50,763 bases of DNA from positions 1-50,763 of the forward strand of contig VHCX01000022.1 of the NCBI GenBank assembly GCA_016871615.1. The letters run 5' to 3'. Position 1 is the stretch's first letter; each line of letters begins with the position of its first letter. The stretch comes from Verrucomicrobiota bacterium (lineage in GTDB: Bacteria; Verrucomicrobiota; Verrucomicrobiia; Limisphaerales; UBA9464). The notes under the pieces were generated by a model. It was not told where the DNA came from, searched no databases, and saw only the letters and a list, made by a program, of their open reading frames with translations. Shown one piece after another: positions 1 to 7,844 of this stretch. The position numbers and the translations under genes were made by a program.

Positions 1-1428
1 GGCCGCTTGGGTGCGGTTGCCGCCACAGGCATCGACCGCCTGAAGGATGGCCTGCTTCTCCATCTGGTCGAGGGGCACGATGGCCGCAAGACCGATGGGC
101 GCGGAGGAGGAAGCCGCCGCCGGGGCGTCGGCCGCGGATCCGAAGACCACCGGGCGCGACGGCGACGGCGAAGCGACCGGCACGGTGAGTTGGCTGGGCT
201 GGAATCCCAGGTGGCTCTCGGAAAGCTCGCCGCCATCGGGGCACAGGATGACCGCCCGCTCGATGACGTTCTGGAGCTCGCGCACGTTGCCCGGCCAATC
301 GTGGGAGACCAGGGCCGCCTGGCAGGAGGCCGAGATGCCGTTGACCCGGACGCCATGCTTGCGCGCCAGGCGCTGCATGAACTGCTCGGCCAGGAACGCG
401 ATGTCTTCACGACGTTCGCGGAGCGGCGGCACGGCGATCGGCACCACGTTGAGGCGGAAGTAGAGGTCCTGGCGGAATTCCTTGCGGGCCACGCTTTCCT
501 CCAGGTTGCGGTTGGTGGTGGCGATGACCCTCACATCCACCTTGATGAGGCGGTTGCCGCCAACCCGCTCCAGCTCCCGCTCCTGCAGGACGCGCAGCAG
601 CTTGGCCTGGACGTGGGGCGCCACCTCGCTGATCTCGTCGAGCAGGATCGTGCCGCCGTGGGCCAGCTCGAAGCGCCCCTCGCGCTTGGTCAACGCACCG
701 GTGAAGGCCCCTTTCTCATGGCCGAAGAACTCGCTCTCGATGAGGTTCTCCGGGATGGCCGCACAGTTGACCTTGATGAAGGGACCTTTGGACCGGGAGC
801 TTTCGCGGTAGATGGCGCGGGAAACCAGCTCCTTGCCGGTGCCGCTCTCCCCCTGCACCATCACCGTGGCCTGGGTGCGGGCCACCTTCCGGATGAGGTC
901 GCGAAGGCCCTGCATGGCCGGGCTGCGTCCGAGCAGCTCCGAACCGGTGGCCTCCGACGGATCGCCTTGGCTGAGGTAGCGGTTGACCTTGAGGAGCTGC
1001 GTGAACTCCTGCGCCTTCTTGAGGGTGATGTCGATCTGGTCCGACGAGAAGGGCTTGATCAGCTAGTCGAAGGCCCCGTCGCGCATGCAGGCGACGGCCG
1101 ACTCGATCGACGCGTGGCCGGTCATCACCACCACCAGCGGTTTGACCGAGCGGTTCTGCAGGATGCGCAGGATGTCGGTGCCCTCCCCGTCGGGCAGGCG
1201 GACATCCACGAAGACCAGGTCGAAGTTGTCCTTGCCGAGGTGATCCTGAGCGACGGCCAGGGTGGACACCCCGACCACATCGAATTTCCGGCGCTGGAGC
1301 TGCATCTCCAGGGCCCTGCGGATGACCTCGTTGTCCTCGACGATGAGGATCTTCTCGAGGGACATGTGCTCGCTGCCGTCGGCCACGGGCACCTGTTCCC
1401 GCCCGGGGCGGGCGTTGGTCCGGGCCAT
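1..1428 (-). pseudogene. NtrC-family sigma-54 response regulator, interrupted by an amber codon, partial at left edge
   Basis: Two-component response regulator that would activate sigma-54 promoters. Counting from the ATG at 1365, a receiver domain fills codons 1-100, with acidic residues VEDN and the phospho-acceptor D54 in VFVDVRLPDG. Codon 101 is TAG (1063-1065), exactly where the family has Tyr in GAFDYLxKPF; the reading frame resumes at once as LIKPFS. The AAA+ domain follows with Walker A GESGTGKE, the sigma-54 contact loop GAFTGA and Walker B ILLDEIS. At the window start the C-terminal Fis-like helix begins (EKQAILQAVDACGGNRTQAA), so the gene is cut by the edge. An upstream ATG at 1428 would add 21 residues; 1365 gives canonical receiver numbering. 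It lies 31 bases behind the TPR gene and is probably cotranscribed with it. No early start codon follows the stop, so as written only an isolated receiver would be made. A TAC-to-TAG consensus error is equally possible. Confidence 0.93.
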
Positions 1429-1459
1429 GGCCCGCGGGTTGTTCCTGGCATCGGTTCTC

Positions 1460-2851
1460 TCATCCTTGAGACGCGTAGTACTGGTCCACCCGGGCCATCA
1501 CGTCGCGATAGGCGATGTCCTGCTCATAGATGAGCTTGAACTGCTCGATGGCCTCTTGAGGACGATTCATGGTTTCGAGCACGATGCCAAGGTGATATGT
1601 CAGGTCCTTGGCCTCGTCGTCGAAGACCGGCTTCTCCTTGAGGGCCTCCTGCAGCTTGCGCGCGGCCATGTCGTTCATGCCCCGCTGGAAGAAGGCCCGC
1701 GCCAACAGGCCCATGGCGGCAATGCGCTTGTTGGGGTTGTTCTGGGCCTTCTGCAGTTCGGCGATGGCCTCGCCCAGGCGGCCGGCCTTGAAGTGGAGTT
1801 CCCCCAGCTCGAATCGGACCAGCAGGTCGCTCGGGTTGGCCTCGGCGCGGCGCTTCGCGTCGTCCAGGAGGAAGGCCTCGCGCCGCTGGCGGATCTCCTC
1901 GAGGGCCTGCCGACCCGCCTCGGTGGTCGCGTCGAGGGCCTTCTCCGCGGCGGCGAACTGCGCCACCCGGGCATCCCGGAGGCACTGCAGGATGAGCGGG
2001 TCGTTGAGACTGGTGGCGGCCAGGAGCTGCTCGTAGGAGGCGATGGCCCGATCGAACTCCCCCTTCTTGACGCACAGATCAGCCAGGGTGCGCAGGACCC
2101 TCGGGTTGGCCGGGTCGGCGGCCCGGAGGGTTTCCTGCTCGGCGATCAGGCGGGAAAGCACATCCACATCCTTCACCTCGCGATGCTCCTGCTCGAGGGA
2201 CTTGGCCTGTTCCTTGTCTCGCAGCACGTCGCGGTAGCTCCCGCCCCCGCCGGCCAGCTGCTCGTAACCGCTCTCGCGCAGGGTGCGCAGCGCCAGCAGG
2301 TTCTTGAGGCGCTCGTTGAGGGCCGGATTGCCCGGGTCACCGGCCAAGAGATCGCGGAGCACCTTCTCGGCGCGGGCCCGGTTGCCCAACTGGGTGTGGG
2401 CCTCCACCAGCTTCTCGGCCAGGCGGCGGTCGGAGGGGTTGGCCTTGAAGGCGACCTCGAGGGAGAGCAACGCGGTCTTGGGCAGTTGCGCCTGCAGGGC
2501 GGCATCGGCCAGCAGGTCGTGGGCCTGCATGTTGGAGGGGTCGTGGTTGAGGGCCTCCTCGGCGATCCGGATGGCCTCGAGCGGGTCGTTCCGAAGGGCG
2601 AGGCGGCCGGAGGTCAGGGTGTTGGCCGATCCCAACAGTTTCTTGAAGAGGCCGCTTCCCCGGTTGCCGGCGCGCCTGTGCTGGGCGGCCCGCAACGCCT
2701 CCCGGCATTCGTAGAACTCCGGCTCGGACTGGAGCACCTGCACGAAGAGGGTCACCGCGTAGTCGAGGTTGTTCTTCTGGAGGGCCGACAATCCCTTGTC
2801 GAACAGCTCCCGCTGGGCCACGGGGATCTCCACCAACGTCTTCTCTGCCAT
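1460..2851 (-). CDS. Tetratricopeptide repeat protein
   Basis: A 463-residue protein built largely of TPR-like helical pairs, expected to act as a protein-interaction scaffold. Repeat-like units are visible around residues 14-55 (FDKGLSALQKNNLDYAVTLF), 85-150 (HDLLADAALQAQLPKTALLS), 240-300 (DRAIASYEQLL) and 345-440 (LGEAIAELQKAQNNPNKR, EAIEQFKLIYEQ). There is no signal peptide or membrane segment, so it is probably cytoplasmic. The ATG at 2851 is followed by a plausible N-terminus (MAEKTLVEIPVAQ). The downstream sigma-54 response regulator starts about 30 bases after its stop, which suggests an operon and possibly a shared role in signalling. The partner is unknown. Confidence 0.88.
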   Translation of the reverse strand: MAEKTLVEIPVAQRELFDKGLSALQKNNLDYAVTLFVQVLQSEPEFYECREALRAAQHRRAGNRGSGLFKKLLGSANTLTSGRLALRNDPLEAIRIAEEALNHDPSNMQAHDLLADAALQAQLPKTALLSLEVAFKANPSDRRLAEKLVEAHTQLGNRARAEKVLRDLLAGDPGNPALNERLKNLLALRTLRESGYEQLAGGGGSYRDVLRDKEQAKSLEQEHREVKDVDVLSRLIAEQETLRAADPANPRVLRTLADLCVKKGEFDRAIASYEQLLAATSLNDPLILQCLRDARVAQFAAAEKALDATTEAGRQALEEIRQRREAFLLDDAKRRAEANPSDLLVRFELGELHFKAGRLGEAIAELQKAQNNPNKRIAAMGLLARAFFQRGMNDMAARKLQEALKEKPVFDDEAKDLTYHLGIVLETMNRPQEAIEQFKLIYEQDIAYRDVMARVDQYYASQG

Positions 2852-2989
2852 CTGCGGCGACTATGGCGGATCCGTGGTTCAAGGCAACAGGTTCAAGGGC
2901 GCGCCGCGGGCCTCGTCCCGCCTTGCCTCGCCGCGCGTCGGGCCGTCGGGAGCCTTCCGACCGCGAGGCCCACCCCGAGACGCCCGGTT

Positions 2990-4651
2990 TCAATCCACCC
3001 GAAGCCAGACGGTCTTCATGTAGGCCGGCTCCTCCCGGGACACCGGGAAATCCGGGGGCTGCGGGACATAGCGCTCGGCCTTCACGCGCCGACCGGCCGC
3101 CGCCAGGCCGGAGCGGACGTGCGCCAGGAAGGTCCCGGGCTCCAGCCTCGCTGCGTTGGTCGAGGCGAAGAGGACGCCCCCGGGCTTGAGCACCTCGGCG
3201 GCCAGTTGGGCCAGACGGCCATAGTCGCGCTCGGCCCGGAAATCGCCCCGCTCCTTCGACCGCGAGAAGGTCGGCGGATCCAGGAGCACCGCGTCGAAGC
3301 GTCGGGCGCGCCGGGCCCAGCGGCCGAGCCAGTCGAAGGTGTCGCCGAAGACGAAGTCGTGGGCGGCGGGATCGAGGGCATTCAGGGCGAAGTTGCGCCG
3401 GCCCCAGTCGAGGTACTTGCGGGATAGGTCGAGGCTGGTCACCCGCGCCCCGCCCAAGGCGGCGCAGACGCTGAAGGCGCAGGTGTAGGCGAAGGTGTTG
3501 AGCACCTCGGGCCCGGCGGTTCCAGGCCGCAGGAGCGGAAACCCGGCCCCGACATGCCCGGTGAGCAGGCGACGCCGGTTGTCCCGCTGGTCGAGGAAGA
3601 GCCCGACGCTGTAACCCTGGTCGAAGCGGATCTCGTACCTCACCCCGTTCTCCCGGACGGTGAACGACTCCGGCGCGGTGCGGCCCCGGATCCAGCGGGG
3701 CCCGTTCTCGTCGGGACCGGAACATCCCACCCGACGGTTGAGCGGCCGGTGGTACAGGTCCGGCACCTCGAGGCCGCCCACCCGGCCCGGTTCCCCGAGG
3801 CCATCCCGCCCCGAGTCGGGGTCGCTGTACAGCAGGTGGAAGCCCCCCCAGGCATCCAGGTGGAGCCCCTCGGCATCCGCGTCCGAAGCCCCGTGCAGTC
3901 GCCGGAACGCATCGGTCTCGCCGGGGACGATCACGGCCTGCCGCAGGCGGACCCTCGGATCGCCCCAGGCATCGGGCTCGGCCGTCCAGGCCACCCGGTC
4001 CCCGCTGCGCGGGTGCTCGAAGGCCAACCGGTGCGCGACGAGGTGCAACCGCCGGGCCGGGCCGCCACCGTAGAGACGGTCGCCCAGGATCGGCATGCCA
4101 CCCTCGGCGGCGTGGACGCGGATCTGATGGGTCCGGCCGGTCTTGGGCTGGGCTTCCCAGTCGATGCCCTCGCCCGACTCGGACACCTTCCGGAAAACCG
4201 TCTCGGCGGCCTCCATGCCGGCAGCGCGCGGCCGGGCCACCTGTCGATCCCCGGCACGGACCAGGGACCAGTCGGCGATCCACTCCGAGGCCGGGATCCG
4301 ACGATCGGTCCGCAGGCGGTACACCTTCTCGACGCGGCGCTCCTCGAACTGCCGGGTCAGCGACCGGTTGGCCAGGGGGGTCTTGCCGAAGACGATCAGG
4401 CCCGAGGTCTCCTTGTCGAGCCGGTGCAGGATGGACAGGTCCGCCCAGCGCGGTTCCCGATGCCGCAACCACTCGTGGAGTCCCTCCCCGGCGTACGGAT
4501 CCGGTGCGTGGGTGTTCCAGCCGGGAGGCTTGTCGACCACGAGCAGGTCCTCGTCCTCGAAGACCACGCACGGCGGGACCGCGGTCGTCCGGGGCCGGGG
4601 GGCGGCGGCGTCTCCCCGGAGGTTCCCGTCAGGCTCGGAACCTGGATCCAT
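2990..4651 (-). CDS. RluA-type pseudouridine synthase fused to an RlmI-like SAM methyltransferase
   Basis: A 553-residue two-enzyme protein. Residues ~28-230 are an RluA/RsuA-type pseudouridine synthase with the catalytic HRLDKETSG motif (Asp79), which isomerises uridine in RNA. Residues ~240-553 resemble the RlmI/RlmK type of class I SAM methyltransferase: an RNA-binding-like segment ending in FLDQRDNRR, SAM motif I around residues 385-400 (NTFAYTCAFSVCAALGG) and catalytic-loop motif LLDPPTFSRSK near 457. It probably modifies rRNA at two sites or in two ways; the target is unknown. I chose ATG 4651 because the frame upstream is low-complexity shadow of the preceding CPBP gene, whose stop is only 23 bases before it. 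The frame is continuous through the domain boundary, so this is a true fusion as written. A separate single-domain RlmI-like methyltransferase lies at 30560-31765. Confidence 0.9.
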   Translation of the reverse strand: MDPGSEPDGNLRGDAAAPRPRTTAVPPCVVFEDEDLLVVDKPPGWNTHAPDPYAGEGLHEWLRHREPRWADLSILHRLDKETSGLIVFGKTPLANRSLTRQFEERRVEKVYRLRTDRRIPASEWIADWSLVRAGDRQVARPRAAGMEAAETVFRKVSESGEGIDWEAQPKTGRTHQIRVHAAEGGMPILGDRLYGGGPARRLHLVAHRLAFEHPRSGDRVAWTAEPDAWGDPRVRLRQAVIVPGETDAFRRLHGASDADAEGLHLDAWGGFHLLYSDPDSGRDGLGEPGRVGGLEVPDLYHRPLNRRVGCSGPDENGPRWIRGRTAPESFTVRENGVRYEIRFDQGYSVGLFLDQRDNRRRLLTGHVGAGFPLLRPGTAGPEVLNTFAYTCAFSVCAALGGARVTSLDLSRKYLDWGRRNFALNALDPAAHDFVFGDTFDWLGRWARRARRFDAVLLDPPTFSRSKERGDFRAERDYGRLAQLAAEVLKPGGVLFASTNAARLEPGTFLAHVRSGLAAAGRRVKAERYVPQPPDFPVSREEPAYMKTVWLRVD

Positions 4652-4674
4652 GCGTCGAGGGATCTCGCCCGGCT

Positions 4675-5424
4675 TCAGGTGAATCGCCAGTTCCCGGTGG
4701 CGATGGCATACACGCTCAGGATCGCATTGGTCACGCCATGCGCGACCATCGCATCCCCGAGCCGGCGGCGGCGCAGCACCAGCCCCTGGTAGAGGGCCGC
4801 GCAAACAAGGGCCGGGAGCCACTGTCCCGGGTGGCTCAGGCCGAACAGCAGGCAGGTGACGGCGAAGGCCTTGGCCTGCCAGAGCCCCATCGACACCGAC
4901 TCGAAGTCCGGGCGGACGACCATGCGGTACAGGAACGACCGGTAGAAGACCTCCTCGATCATCGGCACGAGCACGGATCGACCGACCACACGAACCGCCA
5001 CGAAGGCCCACCCGAGGGCCGGAGCGTCCCGGAAGAAGACCAGCGGGTTCCACGGCGGTTCGACCGGTTCCGGCACGGGCCCCTTGCCGGTCCACAGGGT
5101 GGAGAACCGGTCATAAAGTGCCGACAGCGAGGGGATTTGCCCGTCGAGTGCCATCCACAGGGCGGCCACGGTGATGCCGACAGCCACCGCCGGCAGGCTG
5201 AAGGCCCAGCGCATCTCGGGAAGGCGACCGCGCAGCGTCCAGACCAGGACCGCGGCGACGAGGGTCTTGATGGCGTAGACCCAGTACTCGGAGCCGGCAA
5301 ACCCCTTGCCGGCAAGGCTGCCGATGAGCAGGAACACCGCGAACGGCAGGACCCGGGGGAACTCCGGGGTGTTCCAGAGGGGCTGGGAACCGGATGGCGA
5401 TCCAAGCGGCGGCGAGGCGGACAT
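4675..5424 (-). CDS. CPBP family intramembrane metalloprotease
   Basis: A 249-residue polytopic membrane protein of the CPBP/Abi (CAAX protease-like) family. The three conserved motifs are visible: EEVFYRSFLYR near residue 156 (EExxxR type), FGLSHPGQW near 196 and HGVTNAIL near 228. Several hydrophobic segments come before them (VLPFAVFLLIGSLAG, LVAAVLVWTL). Its length and N-terminal layout recall the subgroup found with exosortase systems, but there is no exosortase in this window, so that link is only a suggestion. ATG 5424 (MSASPPLG) is preferred over an open frame extending to 5616, whose extra 64 residues look non-coding. The fused pseudouridine synthase/methyltransferase follows after 23 bases and is probably cotranscribed. 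Confidence 0.87.
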   Translation of the reverse strand: MSASPPLGSPSGSQPLWNTPEFPRVLPFAVFLLIGSLAGKGFAGSEYWVYAIKTLVAAVLVWTLRGRLPEMRWAFSLPAVAVGITVAALWMALDGQIPSLSALYDRFSTLWTGKGPVPEPVEPPWNPLVFFRDAPALGWAFVAVRVVGRSVLVPMIEEVFYRSFLYRMVVRPDFESVSMGLWQAKAFAVTCLLFGLSHPGQWLPALVCAALYQGLVLRRRRLGDAMVAHGVTNAILSVYAIATGNWRFT

Positions 5425-5689
5425 CGCCTTGGATGATCCTCGGTGCCGGAAACCGGGCAAGCGCCAAGGCAACGGCCGTGAGTCCGCCCTGAAGTGGGCC
5501 ACGTGAGGCAACGGCGCTTGGAACCACCCGCACCCGGGCGATGTCCCGGAGTCATCCATTGGGCAGGCAGGCATCCACGTGGCGATACCGGCGCCCCCGA
5601 CCCACCCCCATGTCATGTCCCCTGCCGAGGGGGCGTCCCGGGGTTCCCGGTTGCGGCCGCCGGGTCGGATCGATCACCGTCTTGGGGGG

Positions 5690-6202
5690 ATGCCTTGCCG
5701 ATCCCGCCCCGTGAACATCGTCCTTGTCGAGCCCGAGATCCCGCCCAACACCGGCAACATCGCGCGGTTGTGTGCGGCAACCGGGGCGACCCTTCACCTC
5801 ATCGAACCGCTGGGCTTCGAGATCGACGACCGGCGGCTGGCCCGGGCGGGCATGGATTACTGGAAGCTGGTCCGCTGGCACCGGTGGCCGGACTGGACGG
5901 CCTACAGGAACCACATCCTACCCAAACCGTGCGAAAACGGGATCGGACCGGGCGGCGGCCGGCTGTGGTTCATCGAGCAGGGCGCCCCGCGCCGCTACAC
6001 GGAGGCGCGCTTCGAGGCCGGCGACCACCTGATCTTCGGCCGGGAGACCAGCGGGCTGCCGAGGGCGCTCCTCGAAGGGCATCCGGAGGGCTGGCTGGAT
6101 ATCCCCATGGCCAACCCCGAGGCCCGGTCCCTCAACCTCTCGAACTGCGTCGCGATCGTTCTGTTCGAGGCCCTGCGCCAAATCGGATCGGGCGGAAGGT
6201 AA
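5690..6202 (+). CDS. trmL: tRNA (cytidine(34)-2'-O)-methyltransferase TrmL
   Basis: SPOUT-class enzyme that 2'-O-methylates the wobble nucleotide of certain tRNA-Leu. The N-terminal signature NIVLVEPEIPPNTGNIARLC and the following HLIEPLGFEIDDRRLARAGMDYW match TrmL closely. The C-terminal knot carries the SAM-binding motifs LIFGRETSGLPRALLE, IPMANPEARSLNLS and NCVAIVLFEALRQ. The product is 170 residues from ATG 5690; a GTG at 5711 would give a start just before NIVLVEPE, as in E. coli TrmL, and is equally plausible. It is an isolated plus-strand gene between divergent CPBP and convergent thioredoxin-like genes. Confidence 0.95.
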   Translation: MPCRSRPVNIVLVEPEIPPNTGNIARLCAATGATLHLIEPLGFEIDDRRLARAGMDYWKLVRWHRWPDWTAYRNHILPKPCENGIGPGGGRLWFIEQGAPRRYTEARFEAGDHLIFGRETSGLPRALLEGHPEGWLDIPMANPEARSLNLSNCVAIVLFEALRQIGSGGR

Positions 6203-6282
6203 AGCCGGCGGGCATAATCCGGCTGGCAAACCCCGGCGGACAATGACCCAGGGCAGGCCGGGGCCTTGAGAGCCCGGGCTCC

Positions 6283-6762
6283 TTACCTGGCGGAACCGCG
6301 TTTGGTCCACCCTTCGATCTTGTCGACGAAGGCCGAGGGGCCGCCCTTGAGGTAGCCCACATGCCGGCCCAGTTCCTTGCCGTCACCGTCCACCAGCACG
6401 AAGGTGGGGTAGCCCTCGACGTTGTAGCGCTTCTGGAGATCCTCGTTCTGCTGCTTCACCGCGTCGGTCTGCTTCTTCTTGTTCGGGAAGTCCACCTCGA
6501 CGAGGACCAGCTTCTTGTCGGCGAACTCGAGGAAGGCCTTCTGGTCGAGGGAATCCTTCTTCATCTTGATGCACCAGCCGCACCAGTCGGACCCGGTGAA
6601 GTCGAGCAGGATGGCCTTGTTGTCCTTCTTGGCGGCGGTCTTGGCGGCGGCGAAATCGGTCTGCCAGCCGGGTCCGGCCAAGGCCGGCAGGGCGCTCGCG
6701 AGGAGGGCCAGGCACAGGACGCGTAACGGCGGGACGCCGGGGGAGAAACTGCGGGATCTCAT
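6283..6762 (-). CDS. Secreted thioredoxin-fold protein (WCGWC active site)
   Basis: A 159-residue protein with an N-terminal signal peptide (hydrophobic core VLCLALLASALPALAG) and a single thioredoxin-like domain. The redox motif is DWCGWCIKMKKD, typical of the periplasmic thioredoxin_7/DUF255-like group, and the cis-Pro region reads VEGYPTFVLVDGDG. It probably reduces or isomerises disulfides outside the cytoplasm. ATG 6762 is chosen over an upstream ATG at 6825 because it places the signal peptide at the N-terminus. It lies 143 bases downstream of the second metal permease gene on the same strand and could be read from that operon, but nothing shows this directly. Confidence 0.85.
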   Translation of the reverse strand: MRSRSFSPGVPPLRVLCLALLASALPALAGPGWQTDFAAAKTAAKKDNKAILLDFTGSDWCGWCIKMKKDSLDQKAFLEFADKKLVLVEVDFPNKKKQTDAVKQQNEDLQKRYNVEGYPTFVLVDGDGKELGRHVGYLKGGPSAFVDKIEGWTKRGSAR

Positions 6763-6905
6763 CGGAGGTGGTTCGTTGGGTCGAGGATTTCGATCGAACG
6801 TCGGAGGCTCCTGGCGGATTGTCAACGCCGGCCCGACCCTGGACCTTGGTCGAATCCTTCATCCGGACCCCCAGCTTGGACCTTCGTCGGCAACGGGCCG
6901 CGGGT

Positions 6906-7844
6906 TCAGGCAGCCCCCCGGGAGCGCCACCACCGCGGAACCCAACCCGCCGTTGGGCTGAAGAGCCAGGCCAGGGTGAACCATGCGCCCCCGGCCACGA
7001 CCGACGCCCCGGCCGGGGAGCAATCCAGCGCCACCGACAGGTGCATGCCGCCGATGGCGCTCAGCGCGGCATGCACGACGCCCAGCACCAGCCGGGGCAC
7101 CATCCGCTCGGTCAGGATTGCAGCCGTGGCCCCCGGCAGGATGAGCAGCGCGATGACCAGGATGGCCCCGACCGCCTCGAACGACGCCACCACCGCCAAG
7201 GCCAGCCACAGCATCAGGCCGTGGTGCACCGCGCTCACCGGAAGGCCCAGCGCGGCGGCCAGACCCGGATCGAAGGAGGTCAGCAGCAGCTCCTTGTAGA
7301 AGAGGGCCAACAACAGCACCGAGGCCACCAGCAGGCCCGCCAACCGGACCAAGGGCGGCGGCCCCAGCGACAGGGATCCCAAGTGCACGGGAGGCTCCAG
7401 GGGGATCATCGGCAATTCCCCGTTGAGCACGCAGTCCTGGTCGAGATCGACCCGGTCGGCAAACACCGCGACCAGCACCACGCCCAGGGCGAAGAGCGTC
7501 GAGAAGGCGATGCCGATCGCCGCATCGGGCCGGACGCGGGAGTAGCGCGTGATCCCCTCGACCAGCAGGTGCGTCGCAAAGGCCGCGACGAAGGCGCCGA
7601 GGACCATCGCGCCGATCCCGCGTGAACCGGTCAGCAGAAACGCCACGGCGATGCCCGGGAGCACGCTGTGGCTGATGGCGTCGCCCATCAGGGCCATGCG
7701 CCGCAGGATGAGGAAATTGCCCACCAGCCCGCAGGTGCACCCGACCAGGAAGGTGACCAGGGCCATCATGCCGTGGCTGTCGATCCCGGTGGTCCACGGA
7801 TCCACGAAGACACGCTGCACGCTGAAGTCCGGCACCAGCGTCAT
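6906..7844 (-). CDS. Metal ABC transporter permease (TroD/MntB/ZnuB type)
   Basis: A 312-residue integral membrane permease of the ABC-3 family for Mn2+, Zn2+ or Fe2+. Hydrophobic helices fill nearly the whole length, and family signatures include LILRRMALMGDAISHSVLPG near the N-terminus and SFDPGLAAALGLP plus VVASFEAVGAILVIALLILP in the second half. It is the last gene of the importer operon; its ATG overlaps the stop of the upstream permease by four bases (7841-7844), which indicates translational coupling. Unlike its partner it has no C-terminal extension. The metal cannot be assigned from sequence alone. Confidence 0.93.
   Translation of the reverse strand: MTLVPDFSVQRVFVDPWTTGIDSHGMMALVTFLVGCTCGLVGNFLILRRMALMGDAISHSVLPGIAVAFLLTGSRGIGAMVLGAFVAAFATHLLVEGITRYSRVRPDAAIGIAFSTLFALGVVLVAVFADRVDLDQDCVLNGELPMIPLEPPVHLGSLSLGPPPLVRLAGLLVASVLLLALFYKELLLTSFDPGLAAALGLPVSAVHHGLMLWLALAVVASFEAVGAILVIALLILPGATAAILTERMVPRLVLGVVHAALSAIGGMHLSVALDCSPAGASVVAGGAWFTLAWLFSPTAGWVPRWWRSRGAA

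Noticed and set aside
1262-3427. Long plus-strand open frame (721 codons) opposite the TPR and methyltransferase genes
   Set aside because: It is the antisense of clearly conserved minus-strand genes; long antisense frames are expected at this GC content and the translation has no domain.
6204-6282. Terminator between trmL and the thioredoxin-like gene
   Set aside because: AGCCGG/CCGGCT and a bulged CCGGGGC/GCCCGG pair are seen but stems are short and there is no T-run.
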